A stretch of 19,192 bases of DNA from Gracilaria caudata (taxonomy: Eukaryota; Rhodophyta; Florideophyceae; Gracilariales; Gracilariaceae). Positions 7,898-16,535 of the stretch are shown in pieces; within the stretch, counting starts at the first letter, position 1, and each line of letters starts with the position of its first letter. The stretch lies in contig JASCIV010000464.1 in NCBI GenBank assembly GCA_030374735.1, positions 1 to 19,192 of the forward strand. The letters are read 5' to 3'. A model generated the notes under the pieces. That model was not told where the DNA came from. It saw only the letters and a list, made by a program, of their open reading frames with translations, and searched no databases. The translations under genes were made by a program, and so were the position numbers.

Positions 7898-10450
7898 TTA
7901 TTTTGTCTCTTTCGCGTTAAGTTCTACGATTTGACGTTTATCCTTTAAAGCTCCCAGAATCTCACGCTTTCGTTTTTCTCTTTGTTCAGCTTTCTCTGCC
8001 TCGGAAAGAGGCTTCGCCGATATTGCTGCTGCCCACCCATCTTCTTCCTCCTTAGGAGGCCCCGGTTTGAACGGAAGAGGGGAATGGTTCGCGGAGATTC
8101 TCACTCTTTTAGTCGCTCCCATTTCCTGCAAACTCGCGAGCTCAGTTGAGTCTATTGTGGACTCATACTTTCTCTTTGCCATATGCCCTTCTCGCGCCCT
8201 CTTCGATAACATCAGCACCTCATACAGCTCGCGCGTTCTCGCCTCTCCCAGATGAGTCTTGGCTTGGACATGCGAAGGGTCTTCTTTCCAAGATTGTGGC
8301 ATAGAGTCATATGAAAGCTCTGTTGATGTCAAAGATCTCGAGAGGAATTCTCTATAGTCCTCCTCTGTGGCCTCCCTCTCTTTTTGTCGTTTTCTCTTCT
8401 CCTTCCTCTTCCTGTCTTCTATGAGAGCATCAATAACGACAGGTTCCATACCTTTCAAATATTCTTTTAGGGGCTCTAAGTTCTGAAGTGTTTCTACAGT
8501 GGTTTCTTCAGAAATCTCTACGTTTGCGTCTTTCAGTATGCTTCTAAAGTCTTCACGGTGTTTGTGTACGGTCTGTTCAAACATGGCTATCGCGTCTTCG
8601 AACAAGTCCATTGGAGAAGCAGCAAGTTCAGACTCCGGCTTTGCAAAACCTTCCTTCCCAATTATCACAGACACATCCTTCCATCTCGCAGTAGCTGGAA
8701 TCTTGCCACTCAAGATCATTTTTTCAACGCCAGCTCTGAAGTCGGCCCTGCAGGCTCTCTGTTTTGCCTTCAGAATCTCCTTTTCTTTGGATCGCTTCCT
8801 TTGAACAAGAGAATCTACCTTCTTCTTGAAGTGGCGAATAAGTCTGGCGACATCGTCCTCATCTAAATCGCGGTCCTTGTCAAGGTCGAACGCGAATCTT
8901 CTCAATTCCCGATATGGGGTAGCATCCGTGAAGGTTGGGTGTACGCCAATAGCAGGTCGGGAGGAGACCTGTTCAGGGTTTGTACCTGAATCCCCATTTT
9001 CCGTCTTCCTTTCTTCCTCGATCACAGGATCCCTGTCCTTGTCTTGTTGAACAGGGAGTAACGCTGGGTGGATTCGTTTCTCCAATTCTGAGCCGATTAC
9101 TTCAATCGCTTTCTTTCTCCGCTTCTCACGCTTGGCTCTTCCGTCTCGAACGCGTGCGTTGAAAAACGCTCTCACCAGATTCATCCGGGATCGCTCTTCC
9201 ACAGCACCAAAACGGGGGTCATCCTCCATCGCTCGAACGTTTTCGCGTCGGCATCGATTCAAATTCGAAACCTCGTAAGGTTCGTTCTTGAAACACTCTT
9301 CCAAGAGAGCAAGGAGGTCCTCAGATGCGTTGCGAGTGCGCAGAATGTCATGATGTCTCGCTGTCTTCTTCTCTTTATCACAGTACTTGACCCATGCATC
9401 CTTGCGTTTTCCATACGGAGATATAAGGGTATATCTTGGGTCTGACGAACACCCTGACATCACTTCTAACCACGATGATTGATTGGTAATTCGTTTCTCC
9501 TTCAACAAATCATAAAAATGCCGTTGGCATGAGCTGGGTGATAGTGATTCTTCAACTTTGAAGGATTTTTCTTCGGTTTGGGACTTAGTCTTGCGAATTT
9601 CAGCTCGCTTCAAGAAATATGCTTCCGCTTGTCGATCGGTCAGGGCTTTGCCATCCCTTGACCTGGGCCGCCGAACGACGCGCGTTTTAGAAGTATCTGG
9701 TTTCTTACGTTTTTGAGATGCGGCAGCCTCTCCGTAATCTCTTCCATCAGTGCGAATCTTCTTCAGCGGCGGACCTGCCATCTGGCCTGGCTTCGTCCAC
9801 GTAGTCTCTCGCGTTCGCTTATTGTAGTAATACACCTTCCCATCAGGAGTACGGTGTTCCGCCCATTCGGATTCGGCGTAGTTTGCAGCCATCTGGACTG
9901 CGTTGGGCACGTTCTGAAGCTGCGGGGACTCGCGCGGGCGTTTAGCAAGAATCGCGTTGGCAGGGCGGTCCCATCTTGTTTCTCGAGTGGCGGAGTGAAA
10001 GTAATACACTCGGTCGTCATTGGTGCGGTGCTCCACCCATCCTGGAGGCAGGGGAGCAGCAGCTGGCGCAGAAGCAGCATTGGAGATTTGCGGTGTTCGA
10101 GGACCGTTGGGAGCGGTAAGGGGCGTTTGGTTGGCAGCGAATGCGGGAGGTGGTTCCCACTGTGTCTTCTTGGTGATCGAGTTGTAGTAATACACGCGAC
10201 CATCGTCTGTGCGATGCTGCATCCAAGCGCCGCCATCGGATGGGGTTGAGAGGGGGGCCGGCTGCGGAAAGCGTGCGGTGGGATCTATCCACGTAGTCTG
10301 TCCCGTGGCTCGGTTGTACCAGTAGGGTCTCCTGTCTGCGGTGTACACCTTGGACCATTCTGTGTCGGAGGGAGGGGGTTGCTGCTGGGGTGGTGGTCGG
10401 CGCATCCAGGCCGGGCGAGTTAACGCCTTTCCGCGTCCAGTGCCAGACAT
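7898..10450 (-). CDS. Prp40-type pre-mRNA splicing factor with four WW and several FF domains
   Basis: The 850-residue protein has four N-terminal WW domains at about 30-57, 74-101, 135-163 and 194-221. Each has its two Trp (32/54, 76/98, 138/160, 196/218), an aromatic core (YWYN, YYYN, YYFH, YYYN) and a closing Pro. A basic stretch follows (about 228-265), then FF domains from about residue 305. FF1 (HFYDLLKEKRITNQSSW, then DPRY) matches Prp40/PRPF40 FF1 closely, and FF2 spans about 375-435. Further FF-like segments lie at about 515-600 and 610-770, separated by Lys/Arg/Glu-rich helices. Prp40 belongs to U1 snRNP and bridges the 5' splice site to branch-point proteins; WW domains bind Pro-rich SF1/BBP and the Pol II tail. 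Yeast and human Prp40 have two WW domains; TCERG1/CA150 has three. Four is unusual. The N-terminus is Pro/Gln-rich. It is divergent from APC3. Confidence 0.9.
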   Translation of the reverse strand: MSGTGRGKALTRPAWMRRPPPQQQPPPSDTEWSKVYTADRRPYWYNRATGQTTWIDPTARFPQPAPLSTPSDGGAWMQHRTDDGRVYYYNSITKKTQWEPPPAFAANQTPLTAPNGPRTPQISNAASAPAAAPLPPGWVEHRTNDDRVYYFHSATRETRWDRPANAILAKRPRESPQLQNVPNAVQMAANYAESEWAEHRTPDGKVYYYNKRTRETTWTKPGQMAGPPLKKIRTDGRDYGEAAASQKRKKPDTSKTRVVRRPRSRDGKALTDRQAEAYFLKRAEIRKTKSQTEEKSFKVEESLSPSSCQRHFYDLLKEKRITNQSSWLEVMSGCSSDPRYTLISPYGKRKDAWVKYCDKEKKTARHHDILRTRNASEDLLALLEECFKNEPYEVSNLNRCRRENVRAMEDDPRFGAVEERSRMNLVRAFFNARVRDGRAKREKRRKKAIEVIGSELEKRIHPALLPVQQDKDRDPVIEEERKTENGDSGTNPEQVSSRPAIGVHPTFTDATPYRELRRFAFDLDKDRDLDEDDVARLIRHFKKKVDSLVQRKRSKEKEILKAKQRACRADFRAGVEKMILSGKIPATARWKDVSVIIGKEGFAKPESELAASPMDLFEDAIAMFEQTVHKHREDFRSILKDANVEISEETTVETLQNLEPLKEYLKGMEPVVIDALIEDRKRKEKRKRQKEREATEEDYREFLSRSLTSTELSYDSMPQSWKEDPSHVQAKTHLGEARTRELYEVLMLSKRAREGHMAKRKYESTIDSTELASLQEMGATKRVRISANHSPLPFKPGPPKEEEDGWAAAISAKPLSEAEKAEQREKRKREILGALKDKRQIVELNAKETK

Positions 10451-10860
10451 TGGTCAGTGCGGGCGGGCGTGCGTCATACCGGCGCGCACGGCGTCGCGGA
10501 ACATAAGAAAGCGCTGGCGTGCAGCGGCGAGCGCGTGAGGGAGACGCTTCGAGGATCGCGGCCCGGCGCTAGCGCGTTGCGATCGGTTGGCTCGAGAGTG
10601 GGGACTCCATGCGAGTTCACCACGGAGCAATCAGGCCAGCCGAGCGGAGCGCGGCGGATGTGCCCCGTGCTTTTAATATTGCAGCTTTTGAAAAAACATT
10701 TGCGCGACCGCGCGGGAGCGCGCCCCATCAATCAAACTTGATTTTGAAATTCCCGCTCCGCACCAGCGCTTGCCGTCTTCGTCGTTTTCCCCGGCGAGTC
10801 TGACCTCCTCGCCTCTCCGCTCCTCCTCCCCACGGCCGCCCCTCAGCGCCCCGCCACAAA
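10451..10860. promoter_or_regulatory. Bidirectional promoter region of Prp40 and APC3/CDC27
   Basis: 410 bases separate two divergent start codons. The region is GC-rich near the Prp40 start and contains TTCCCGC (10750-10756), which is the E2F core TTSSCGC, about 105 bases before the APC3 ATG. No TATA box is seen. E2F control of a mitotic gene is plausible; the site is short and could occur by chance. Confidence 0.45.
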
Positions 10861-12963
10861 ATGTACACGGCTCCACTCCCTTCTAACCACAATCTGTCAG
10901 AGCACCTTCTGCGCACCGCAGCAGAGCACTCTCTCCGCGCCTTTCTGGAGCCCAATGCAGTTTTCCTCGCCCAATTGCTGCACACAACATACCCGTCACA
11001 TGCCTCCGCTAACTTGCTTGCCACCGCCCATCTCCGTCAAGGTAACTTCTCACAGGCCGCCCAAGTGCTAACTCCCCCCACAACTCCTGAAAATCGCTAC
11101 CTCTACGCCGTATGCCTCACTCGCATCGGCACTGCGGACGCCCTTCGCGATGCCGAAACCTATCTTCGCGGCGCCCACGCTTCAATTGACGTCGATATTC
11201 ACTCCATTCCACTTAATTCAATCCCTGGATCCGCAGCTGGCCTTTATCTTCTGGGTTCAATCTGTCAACGGACGGGCCGAAAAGACGAAGCAATTGCCTT
11301 GTATCGCCGAGCCATAAACGCTAACCCAACACTCTGGCTCGCCTTCGAGGCGTTGGCAAACATGGGAATCGTAACAAAAGCAGAAGTTGTACTTCCTGCG
11401 CAGTCAGATGCTGAGGCGTTTGAGCGTCTGCAGCAACAACCGCAATTCTTTCCGCACACGGTCGAAAGCAGCACCCCACGCCCGTCAAAACCTCCGCGAG
11501 ACATGTCTGCTTTGCGACCACATTCAAACTCCATGCGTCATCTGTCCGTCAGAACACCTCGTGAATCCGATTTCGTAACACCCTCTCCAATAATGAGTCG
11601 GTTACAGACGCGCGCGCCCAACGAGATATGCTCACCGCCGGCACCGCATCATGTGGGGCGTCATGGCATCAGACGAGTGTCCAGACTTGCCGGTTCTCCA
11701 AACAGCGCCGTTAACGGTCTGCGTTTAGGACGTCGTTCCAGAAACGCAGCTCTGGATGACTCAGTTCGAAATCCAGTGGACCTGTTTGCCACTACCCCCG
11801 ACAGAGGCTCAAGATCGATCACAATGCCCATGGGTTCGTCCATAATAAAGGGCAAATCAGACGTCTCTCCATTCGCCACAGAGACGTCTTTCGGTGCAGA
11901 CAACGATAAGAATGAGATCGCGGGCGCTATGGATCTGATTCGAAGTATAGGTCAAATTGTTTCTGAATTGGGTCGTTTCCGCTGCGCCCGCGCGATTGAG
12001 CTATCAAATTGTCTGCCCGCCAAACATCGAAGCAGTGGGTTCGTACTGTCCCTCAGAGGTAAAGCATTCCTTGAGCGTGGGGACTACGTGGCAGCGGAGC
12101 AAGAGTTCAAAAAGGCACTTGTTATAGACCCTATGCGTACAGATGGGGTGGTGGAGTATTACTCAACGGTCCTATGGCATCTGAAGAAGGAAAAGGCGCT
12201 GGCTCAGCTGGCCATCAATGTACAGCGCATCTATCCGGTATCTTCAAGTGCTTGGTGTGCGGCGGGCAATTGTTATTCGATACAACAAGATCCTGACGCA
12301 GCCCTGAGGTTCTTCCAAAGGGCAATTGCTACATCAAAGACACCTAACGCATACGCCTACACATTATGTGGGCATGAGTACGTCGTGAAGGAAGACTTTG
12401 ACTCTGCGCTCGCATCGTACCGAGAAGCGCTCAACATTGACGAAAGACATTACAACGCAATGTACGGAATTGGCCAAGTTCTGCAAAAACAAGAGAAGTT
12501 TGGCCTAGCCCAAAATCATTTCAGGAATGCTGTGCTCGTTAATCCGCTTAACTCGACTCTCCATTACCACCTTGGGGTGTCGATGGCGGCTGGAGCGAAC
12601 GTGGCAGCAGAAAAAGCTTCTTACAAGACAACTCAACATGCTCTCATATCAGCGCTGGCAGAGCTGGAGACCGCAGCCAATTTAGACCCTCGAAATCCTG
12701 TTCCCAGATTCGAAAGGGCAAAGATTTTGATTGCGATGAATCGGCTACCGGACGCGCGAAAACAACTGGAAGACTTGAGAGAATCTCTTCCGAAGGAGGC
12801 GGAAGTCCATTATCAATTGAGCCTAGTGTGCCAACATCTGGGAGACAGTGACGAGGCGCTGCAAGCGCTGCACACGGCTCTCGATATCGAACCAAAAGAA
12901 AGAAAGTACAAGAAAGCTTTAGATTCACTGAGCAATGCGTTTGAGGCGTCCACATGTTTGTAG
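10861..12963 (+). CDS. CDC27: Anaphase-promoting complex subunit APC3/CDC27
   Basis: This 700-residue TPR protein is slightly shorter than yeast (758) and human (824) CDC27. Residues about 10-95 form the N-terminal APC3 dimerisation segment (LRAFLEPNAVFLAQLLHTTY, ENRYLYAVCLTRIG). One TPR block follows at about 125-170 (GLYLLGSICQRTGRKDEAIA). A Ser/Pro/Arg-rich linker of about 190 residues follows (roughly 185-360). The C-terminal TPR array is at about 385-690. It includes SAWCAAGNCYSIQQDPDAAL, ALNIDERHYNAMYGIGQVLQ and NPLNSTLHYHLG, strong CDC27 signatures. In the APC/C ubiquitin ligase this subunit dimerises and binds the Ile-Arg tails of CDC20/CDH1 and APC10. The linker is likely a phosphoregulatory loop, as in animals and yeast. 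The ATG at 10861 opens the N-terminal domain directly. Confidence 0.92.
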   Translation: MYTAPLPSNHNLSEHLLRTAAEHSLRAFLEPNAVFLAQLLHTTYPSHASANLLATAHLRQGNFSQAAQVLTPPTTPENRYLYAVCLTRIGTADALRDAETYLRGAHASIDVDIHSIPLNSIPGSAAGLYLLGSICQRTGRKDEAIALYRRAINANPTLWLAFEALANMGIVTKAEVVLPAQSDAEAFERLQQQPQFFPHTVESSTPRPSKPPRDMSALRPHSNSMRHLSVRTPRESDFVTPSPIMSRLQTRAPNEICSPPAPHHVGRHGIRRVSRLAGSPNSAVNGLRLGRRSRNAALDDSVRNPVDLFATTPDRGSRSITMPMGSSIIKGKSDVSPFATETSFGADNDKNEIAGAMDLIRSIGQIVSELGRFRCARAIELSNCLPAKHRSSGFVLSLRGKAFLERGDYVAAEQEFKKALVIDPMRTDGVVEYYSTVLWHLKKEKALAQLAINVQRIYPVSSSAWCAAGNCYSIQQDPDAALRFFQRAIATSKTPNAYAYTLCGHEYVVKEDFDSALASYREALNIDERHYNAMYGIGQVLQKQEKFGLAQNHFRNAVLVNPLNSTLHYHLGVSMAAGANVAAEKASYKTTQHALISALAELETAANLDPRNPVPRFERAKILIAMNRLPDARKQLEDLRESLPKEAEVHYQLSLVCQHLGDSDEALQALHTALDIEPKERKYKKALDSLSNAFEASTCL

Positions 12964-13048
12964 GAGGTACGGATGCCCGTATCGGAAAAAGCACCATTGA
13001 AGTCTCGTGCATTCAGTTTTGCGTCCCTTAAGCCTCAGCGTGCCCGAG

Positions 13049-13609
13049 TCACGCTTTAGGCGTACATGGCGTGTCTTGTAATTCCTTTTTCTCGTCTTCA
13101 TCACGCTTGCTCTCTAAAGCTTCCACATCAACTGGTTTATGTAATGTTTCGGACACTGATAACCAACTTAAGGCTCGATATGCCGGATAACTTGGATCGG
13201 GGTCAACGTCGTGCTCGTAAATGTATCCTTGTGATTCAAGAATGTGGTTTACCTTGAACACCTGAGTTGCTGACTTGTGTTTAGACTCGGTGCTCTTTGG
13301 CTGCGCCTCTACGCAGACCACTGGATGACCAAGAGAAAAACAAAAACCCCCAAATACATCAAAGGGTCGGCGGTGAGCAAAGAAACGAAGTTACATGCAA
13401 AAAAAAGAGGAGAAAAACTTACGCATTGACGAGTCTGGGAGGGAAAACTCAGCCGCTTGAAGGCGGCGTCCGCGGAAGGATGAGAGAGAATCTGGAAATG
13501 AACAGAAGGCACGAGCGGTGGGAGCTTCACCATCTGTGTGTACGGTGCAAGGCAAGCGATGAGCTACTATTTTGGACGCGCTTGCTTCAGTCGAAAGCTG
13601 GAGCTCCAT
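13049..13609 (-). CDS. Two-exon gene for an unrecognised 152-residue protein
   Basis: On the minus strand, exon 1 is 13609-13423 and exon 2 is 13320-13049. Splicing at phase 1 joins ATG-C to TG-GTC. The intron has a GTAAGT donor and a T-rich tract before CCAG, so the model is well supported. An in-frame TGA at 13636-13634 lies 24 bases before the ATG. Residues 1-60 contain few acids and several Arg, Ser and Ala (ARAFCSFPDSLSSFRGRRLQ), possibly an organelle-targeting sequence. The exon 2 part is hydrophilic, with ATQVFKVNHILESQGYIYEH, DPDPSYPAYRALSWL and an acidic/basic tail (ESKRDEDEKKELQD). I do not recognise the family. The Tyr/Pro/Trp pattern suggests a small folded or complex-associated protein, perhaps mitochondrial. 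It converges with APC3, stops 85 bases apart. Confidence 0.66.
13321..13422 (-). other. Spliceosomal intron (102 nt) of the 152-residue protein gene
   Basis: Read on the minus strand it starts GTAAGT (13422-13417) and ends CCAG (13324-13321), preceded by a G/T-rich tract with TTTTTGTTTTTCTC. It joins two open frames at phase 1. No exact TACTAAC is present; a CTCAC near the middle may serve as the branch region. Confidence 0.8.
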
Positions 13610-13733
13610 CAAGAAGTACAGCGTTGGGCAAGGTCAGTTGCTCACCAAATCTAGGCGTCTAAAGTTGCCAAGTGCGTAGCACTGAAGACTCTTTTGGTGC
13701 AGGGCACAAGGTATTAAGGTTAGCGTTGCCTCT

Positions 13734-14093
13734 TTACTCTGTACCCTTGTAGATACCTTTGTATCCAACAGTGCTCCGCAGCGCAGATTCAACGCCAGGA
13801 TATCTGGAACGCTTGGCTACGAAGGTAGACGGAAGCGTCTTTTGAGCACTCGAGAGAGGGGGACGGCTAAAGCGTTGTTGAGCAGCGAGTGCTGTTTCAG
13901 TGTTGTTGAGTTTCCCGCCAAAAAAAAAAGAAAGCTCAACAAAATCGCGTGCGAATTGAACAAACAGGTTCGGCTCTTCGTGCTGAATTTGGCGCTGCAC
14001 GGCTGATAGCGAGCTACACGACACGGCGCCGAGCATGATGTACGGTATAACGTTGCCGAGCCATTCGCACGGTTGAGAAGCATTGATGCTCAT
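13734..14093 (-). CDS. Possible small protein gene, 119 residues, unrecognised
   Basis: The minus-strand frame starts at ATG 14093 and ends at TGA/TAG near 13734. It has one hydrophobic stretch (about residues 13-30, LGNVIPYIMLGAVSCSSLSA), then a mixed segment (QRQIQHEEPNLFVQFARDFV) and a basic C-terminus (GYKGIYKGTE). The composition is protein-like, and a single N-terminal membrane segment would suit a small organelle membrane protein. A ten-T run encodes SFFFGG. The frame is also open further upstream to 14189. I know no family that matches, competing open frames overlap on both strands, and no intron signals help. The call is weak. Confidence 0.33.
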   Translation of the reverse strand: MSINASQPCEWLGNVIPYIMLGAVSCSSLSAVQRQIQHEEPNLFVQFARDFVELSFFFGGKLNNTETALAAQQRFSRPPLSSAQKTLPSTFVAKRSRYPGVESALRSTVGYKGIYKGTE

Positions 14094-14797
14094 AGAGGAG
14101 GGCTTTGTCTTCCCTCCAGTGTTTGACGCATAACGCCACCCCCACAGAGGATTTTGCAACGGCTTCCATCCGAGAGCCATCAGATGCACGATATAATTTA
14201 TTTTGCCCCATTATTGTTTGTGACACTGTTGTAGACATTGTGCAACAGGATGGCTGCTGCTGGTACGACAGCACAGGCAATGCGATGGTAGTTTTAATGG
14301 AGCTTGGAGCTTGTGTTCTTGCAGGCAACGAATCAATCAATCCAATTAAACGAACTGAACGATGGGCTATGAAGCTATCGTTTATTGTCGGGAGAGGTGT
14401 GCATTAGCACACTTGCTACTTTCGGGACCATTCTTGAGCTCAAAGAGCAATTGATGTATTGTTGCTGCTGAATCTGGAGCGAATGCTTTTTGCAAGACAA
14501 GCACGCCGCATTGCGACAAGAAGTTTGAAGTGCTTCTCGTATGGCGTCTGCGTACACACGGATTTTGGGGACACAGCAGTTCATTGTTTGTCATCATGAT
14601 CATCATGATCATCGCGTGTATGCTCGATTCGCAATGCGTGACAAGAATTGAGTTGTGTGATGCAGTGAAAGTTAGGGTGTTTTCTTTAATTTGCGAGGAG
14701 AGAGGGGACGTTTTAGGATGTGAAGTGGTACATTCCAAGACAAAGCGCGCAAGTGTCACAGCGCTTTAACAAAGAAAAAGGTTTGTTATGAAGCTGT
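14094..14797. other. Weakly coding stretch with competing open frames
   Basis: Several frames of about 70-125 codons lie here on both strands (minus 14014-14340 and 14382-14759; plus 14105-14407). The minus frame 14382-14759 ends with QCGVLVLQKAFAPDSAATIH and QLLFELKNG, which reads like the start of a 2-oxoglutarate oxygenase fold, but no HxD or downstream core follows. No splice signals link the frames. It may be 3' UTR and promoter DNA, or a decayed gene. A short 9-nt tandem repeat (TCATCATGA) sits at 14591-14613. Confidence 0.3.
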
Positions 14798-15775
14798 TCA
14801 TTTCAGACCATGACGAATGCACATGAGATCGGCAAGGCTGCTCTTTTTGTGACGATCGGCTCTCATCTCAAACGTCTCGGTATACTCTTCAAAAGTGGGT
14901 GCGTTCTTCCAATCGTGCAAAGAAAATGGATAGTTGCACTTGAGACTAGGAGATCTGAATTGTCGATCATGACATCGACCAAAACCTCTCAAATGATGAC
15001 AGGAATAACCCTGTCGATACAACTCTTCCAACAGATCGACGCCCCATTGCGTACCGTTCTTGCCATGCGGCGCAAACTCAATGCTGATGTACGGGATCTT
15101 GGCGTGACTGATGAGCTTTCTAGCTCCCTTCAAAACCTGTAGTTCATAGCCCTCCACATCGATTTTCATGAACCAGATGTTTTTGGGGTCGGCCGGCAGC
15201 GGAACGTCGTCCAGACGATACACCGGCACCTTCACCGCCGTCTTGGCGTTTGAATCAGGCGCAAGATGATTGATCTTTCCACACTTTTGCAGATCGGAAC
15301 ACGGCGACTGATGAAAGTTGAGAACAGTGGTGGTATTGGACAGCGCCACCGGAATCAAAAACACGTTGTTGGACGACAGTTTGCTCGGCTTGGACGCGGA
15401 ATATTGCTGCGAATGTTGACCGGAGGTGAAATTATACACGCTGAGAGGCACTTTGTGCTGACGCATGACTTTTTGGAAGAGCGAATTGACAATGGGACTG
15501 GGCTCAAAGGCAATGACGGGATGGCCGTGTTGAGCGGCGGTGAGGGTGTACGAATCGCCGTTGTTGGCACCAATGTCCAGAACAAGCATGTGTTTGGCGT
15601 GTTTGTGCAGCAGTCCAGGCGGAAACAGCTGCGGGTTGTCCTTTTTGAAGGCGGGCAGCATGTTTGTGGAATACACTCGCTTCTCACGCAGATGCGGCAG
15701 CGAAGCAGGCACTGCGTATGCACACAGCACGCATGCGCTCATGGTGGCGACCAAGAAGACGACGACGCTGAGCAT
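14798..15775 (-). CDS. FkbM-family S-adenosylmethionine-dependent methyltransferase, secretory pathway
   Basis: The 325-residue protein starts with a hydrophobic segment (about 3-22), a signal peptide or anchor. Motif I is LVLDIGANNGDSYTL (64-78), followed by VIAFEPSP (87-94), whose Glu would bind the SAM ribose. The second hallmark is WFMKIDVEGYELQVLKGA (201-218), the FkbM signature. SIEFAPHG and WGVDLLEELYRQGY follow. FkbM enzymes methylate hydroxyls of sugars or polyketides. With a signal sequence, an ER/Golgi role in O-methylating wall or extracellular polysaccharide or glycoprotein glycans is plausible. That fits algae with methylated sulfated galactans, but it is inference. Several NxT/S sites (NFTS, NTTT, NGTQ) suit a lumenal catalytic domain. 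Confidence 0.82.
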   Translation of the reverse strand: MLSVVVFLVATMSACVLCAYAVPASLPHLREKRVYSTNMLPAFKKDNPQLFPPGLLHKHAKHMLVLDIGANNGDSYTLTAAQHGHPVIAFEPSPIVNSLFQKVMRQHKVPLSVYNFTSGQHSQQYSASKPSKLSSNNVFLIPVALSNTTTVLNFHQSPCSDLQKCGKINHLAPDSNAKTAVKVPVYRLDDVPLPADPKNIWFMKIDVEGYELQVLKGARKLISHAKIPYISIEFAPHGKNGTQWGVDLLEELYRQGYSCHHLRGFGRCHDRQFRSPSLKCNYPFSLHDWKNAPTFEEYTETFEMRADRHKKSSLADLMCIRHGLK

Positions 15776-16454
15776 TTTTGCTGACGGTTTTGGTTTTTGG
15801 TTGTTGCGCTGCGAGGCAGACGTTTTTTTCTTTGTGTGGCGGATGTGTGCATGGCGGGTTTTGTATACAGCGCATTCGACGGGCGATGGTTGTAATTAAG
15901 GATGCGGCGTAAGGAAGAAGAAGCACGGCGCGGAAGCACGGCGCGCGCGTGCAGCACGGCACATTGGTAGCCGTTTAATTGCAGCGACACGCGTTCGAAG
16001 AAAGGTGGTAACGCGGCGCGCGGAATTGGGAGGCTTGGGAAGAGCGATCAGCCGCGATGCTTCAGACGAGTGCGCGCGCGGTTTCTACACACATGGAGAT
16101 GAATGTAATGTTAAGGTGTTGAGCGGCGCTGTTTGCGAGAGGTGGGCGCGCATGACAACAAGTGCCGGTTGCGGTGAGATACGAGATAAAGCGTACGCCA
16201 TCATCGGCGGCACAGAGCAATGCGGTGAGATATTTGGCAATCTGTTGCTATCACAGTTTTTGCGGCGAGCGCGGAGGAGGGTTTGCCTTACAAGCATCTT
16301 GTAATCAGCTGTTGGCGATCATCTCTCCGGAATGGAATGTGCGACGAGTGCTCACACATGAAGCGATTTCTACGCGGCGCGGAGTGCGGCGCGCGCGCAG
16401 CGCGCGGTTGAAGAACGCTTGGCACGGGCGGCAGTCGGCAGCAACGCGCAGTCG
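15776..16454. other. Intergenic region between FkbM gene and tRNA-Lys
   Basis: About 680 bases cover the FkbM promoter and the tRNA upstream flank. GC content rises here and CG-rich runs begin. AAGCACGGCGCG occurs twice in tandem (near 15920-15945). The plus frame 16005-16304 and minus frame 16085-16297 give Arg/Cys-rich text with no domain and are not called. Confidence 0.45.
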
Positions 16455-16461
16455 GCCTCAG

Positions 16462-16473
16462 TAGCTCAGTTGG
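16462..16473 (+). promoter_or_regulatory. RNA polymerase III A box
   Basis: TAGCTCAGTTGG matches the TRGCNNAGYNGG consensus exactly. It ends immediately before the D-loop insertion, so the intron does not break the A box but lengthens the A-B spacing. Confidence 0.85.
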
Positions 16474-16474
16474 T

Positions 16475-16493
16475 TCGTGCGAGTGCGCAATTC
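16475..16493 (+). other. Ectopic tRNA intron in the D-loop (about 19 nt)
   Basis: Nineteen bases separate position 20 from position 21 of the tRNA. The exact borders are ambiguous by one or two bases because of the T run. TGCG (16478-16481) can pair with CGCA (16486-16489) over a 4-base loop, giving a small stem inside the insertion. I cannot draw a canonical bulge-helix-bulge, so a relaxed motif or another processing route is implied. Standard eukaryotic tRNA introns sit after position 37. Confidence 0.82.
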
Positions 16494-16524
16494 AGAGCGT
16501 TAGGCTTTTAACCTAATGGCCGCG

Positions 16525-16535
16525 GGTTCGAGCCC
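16525..16535 (+). promoter_or_regulatory. RNA polymerase III B box
   Basis: GGTTCGAGCCC matches GGTTCGANTCC at all but one position. It is the T-arm of the tRNA and the TFIIIC anchor. Confidence 0.85.

Noticed and set aside
9713..10249. Plus-strand frame of 178 codons
   Set aside because: Antisense shadow of the repeated WW-domain region of Prp40.
15266..15784. Plus-strand frame of 172 codons
   Set aside because: Antisense shadow of the FkbM gene, whose motifs are clear on the other strand.
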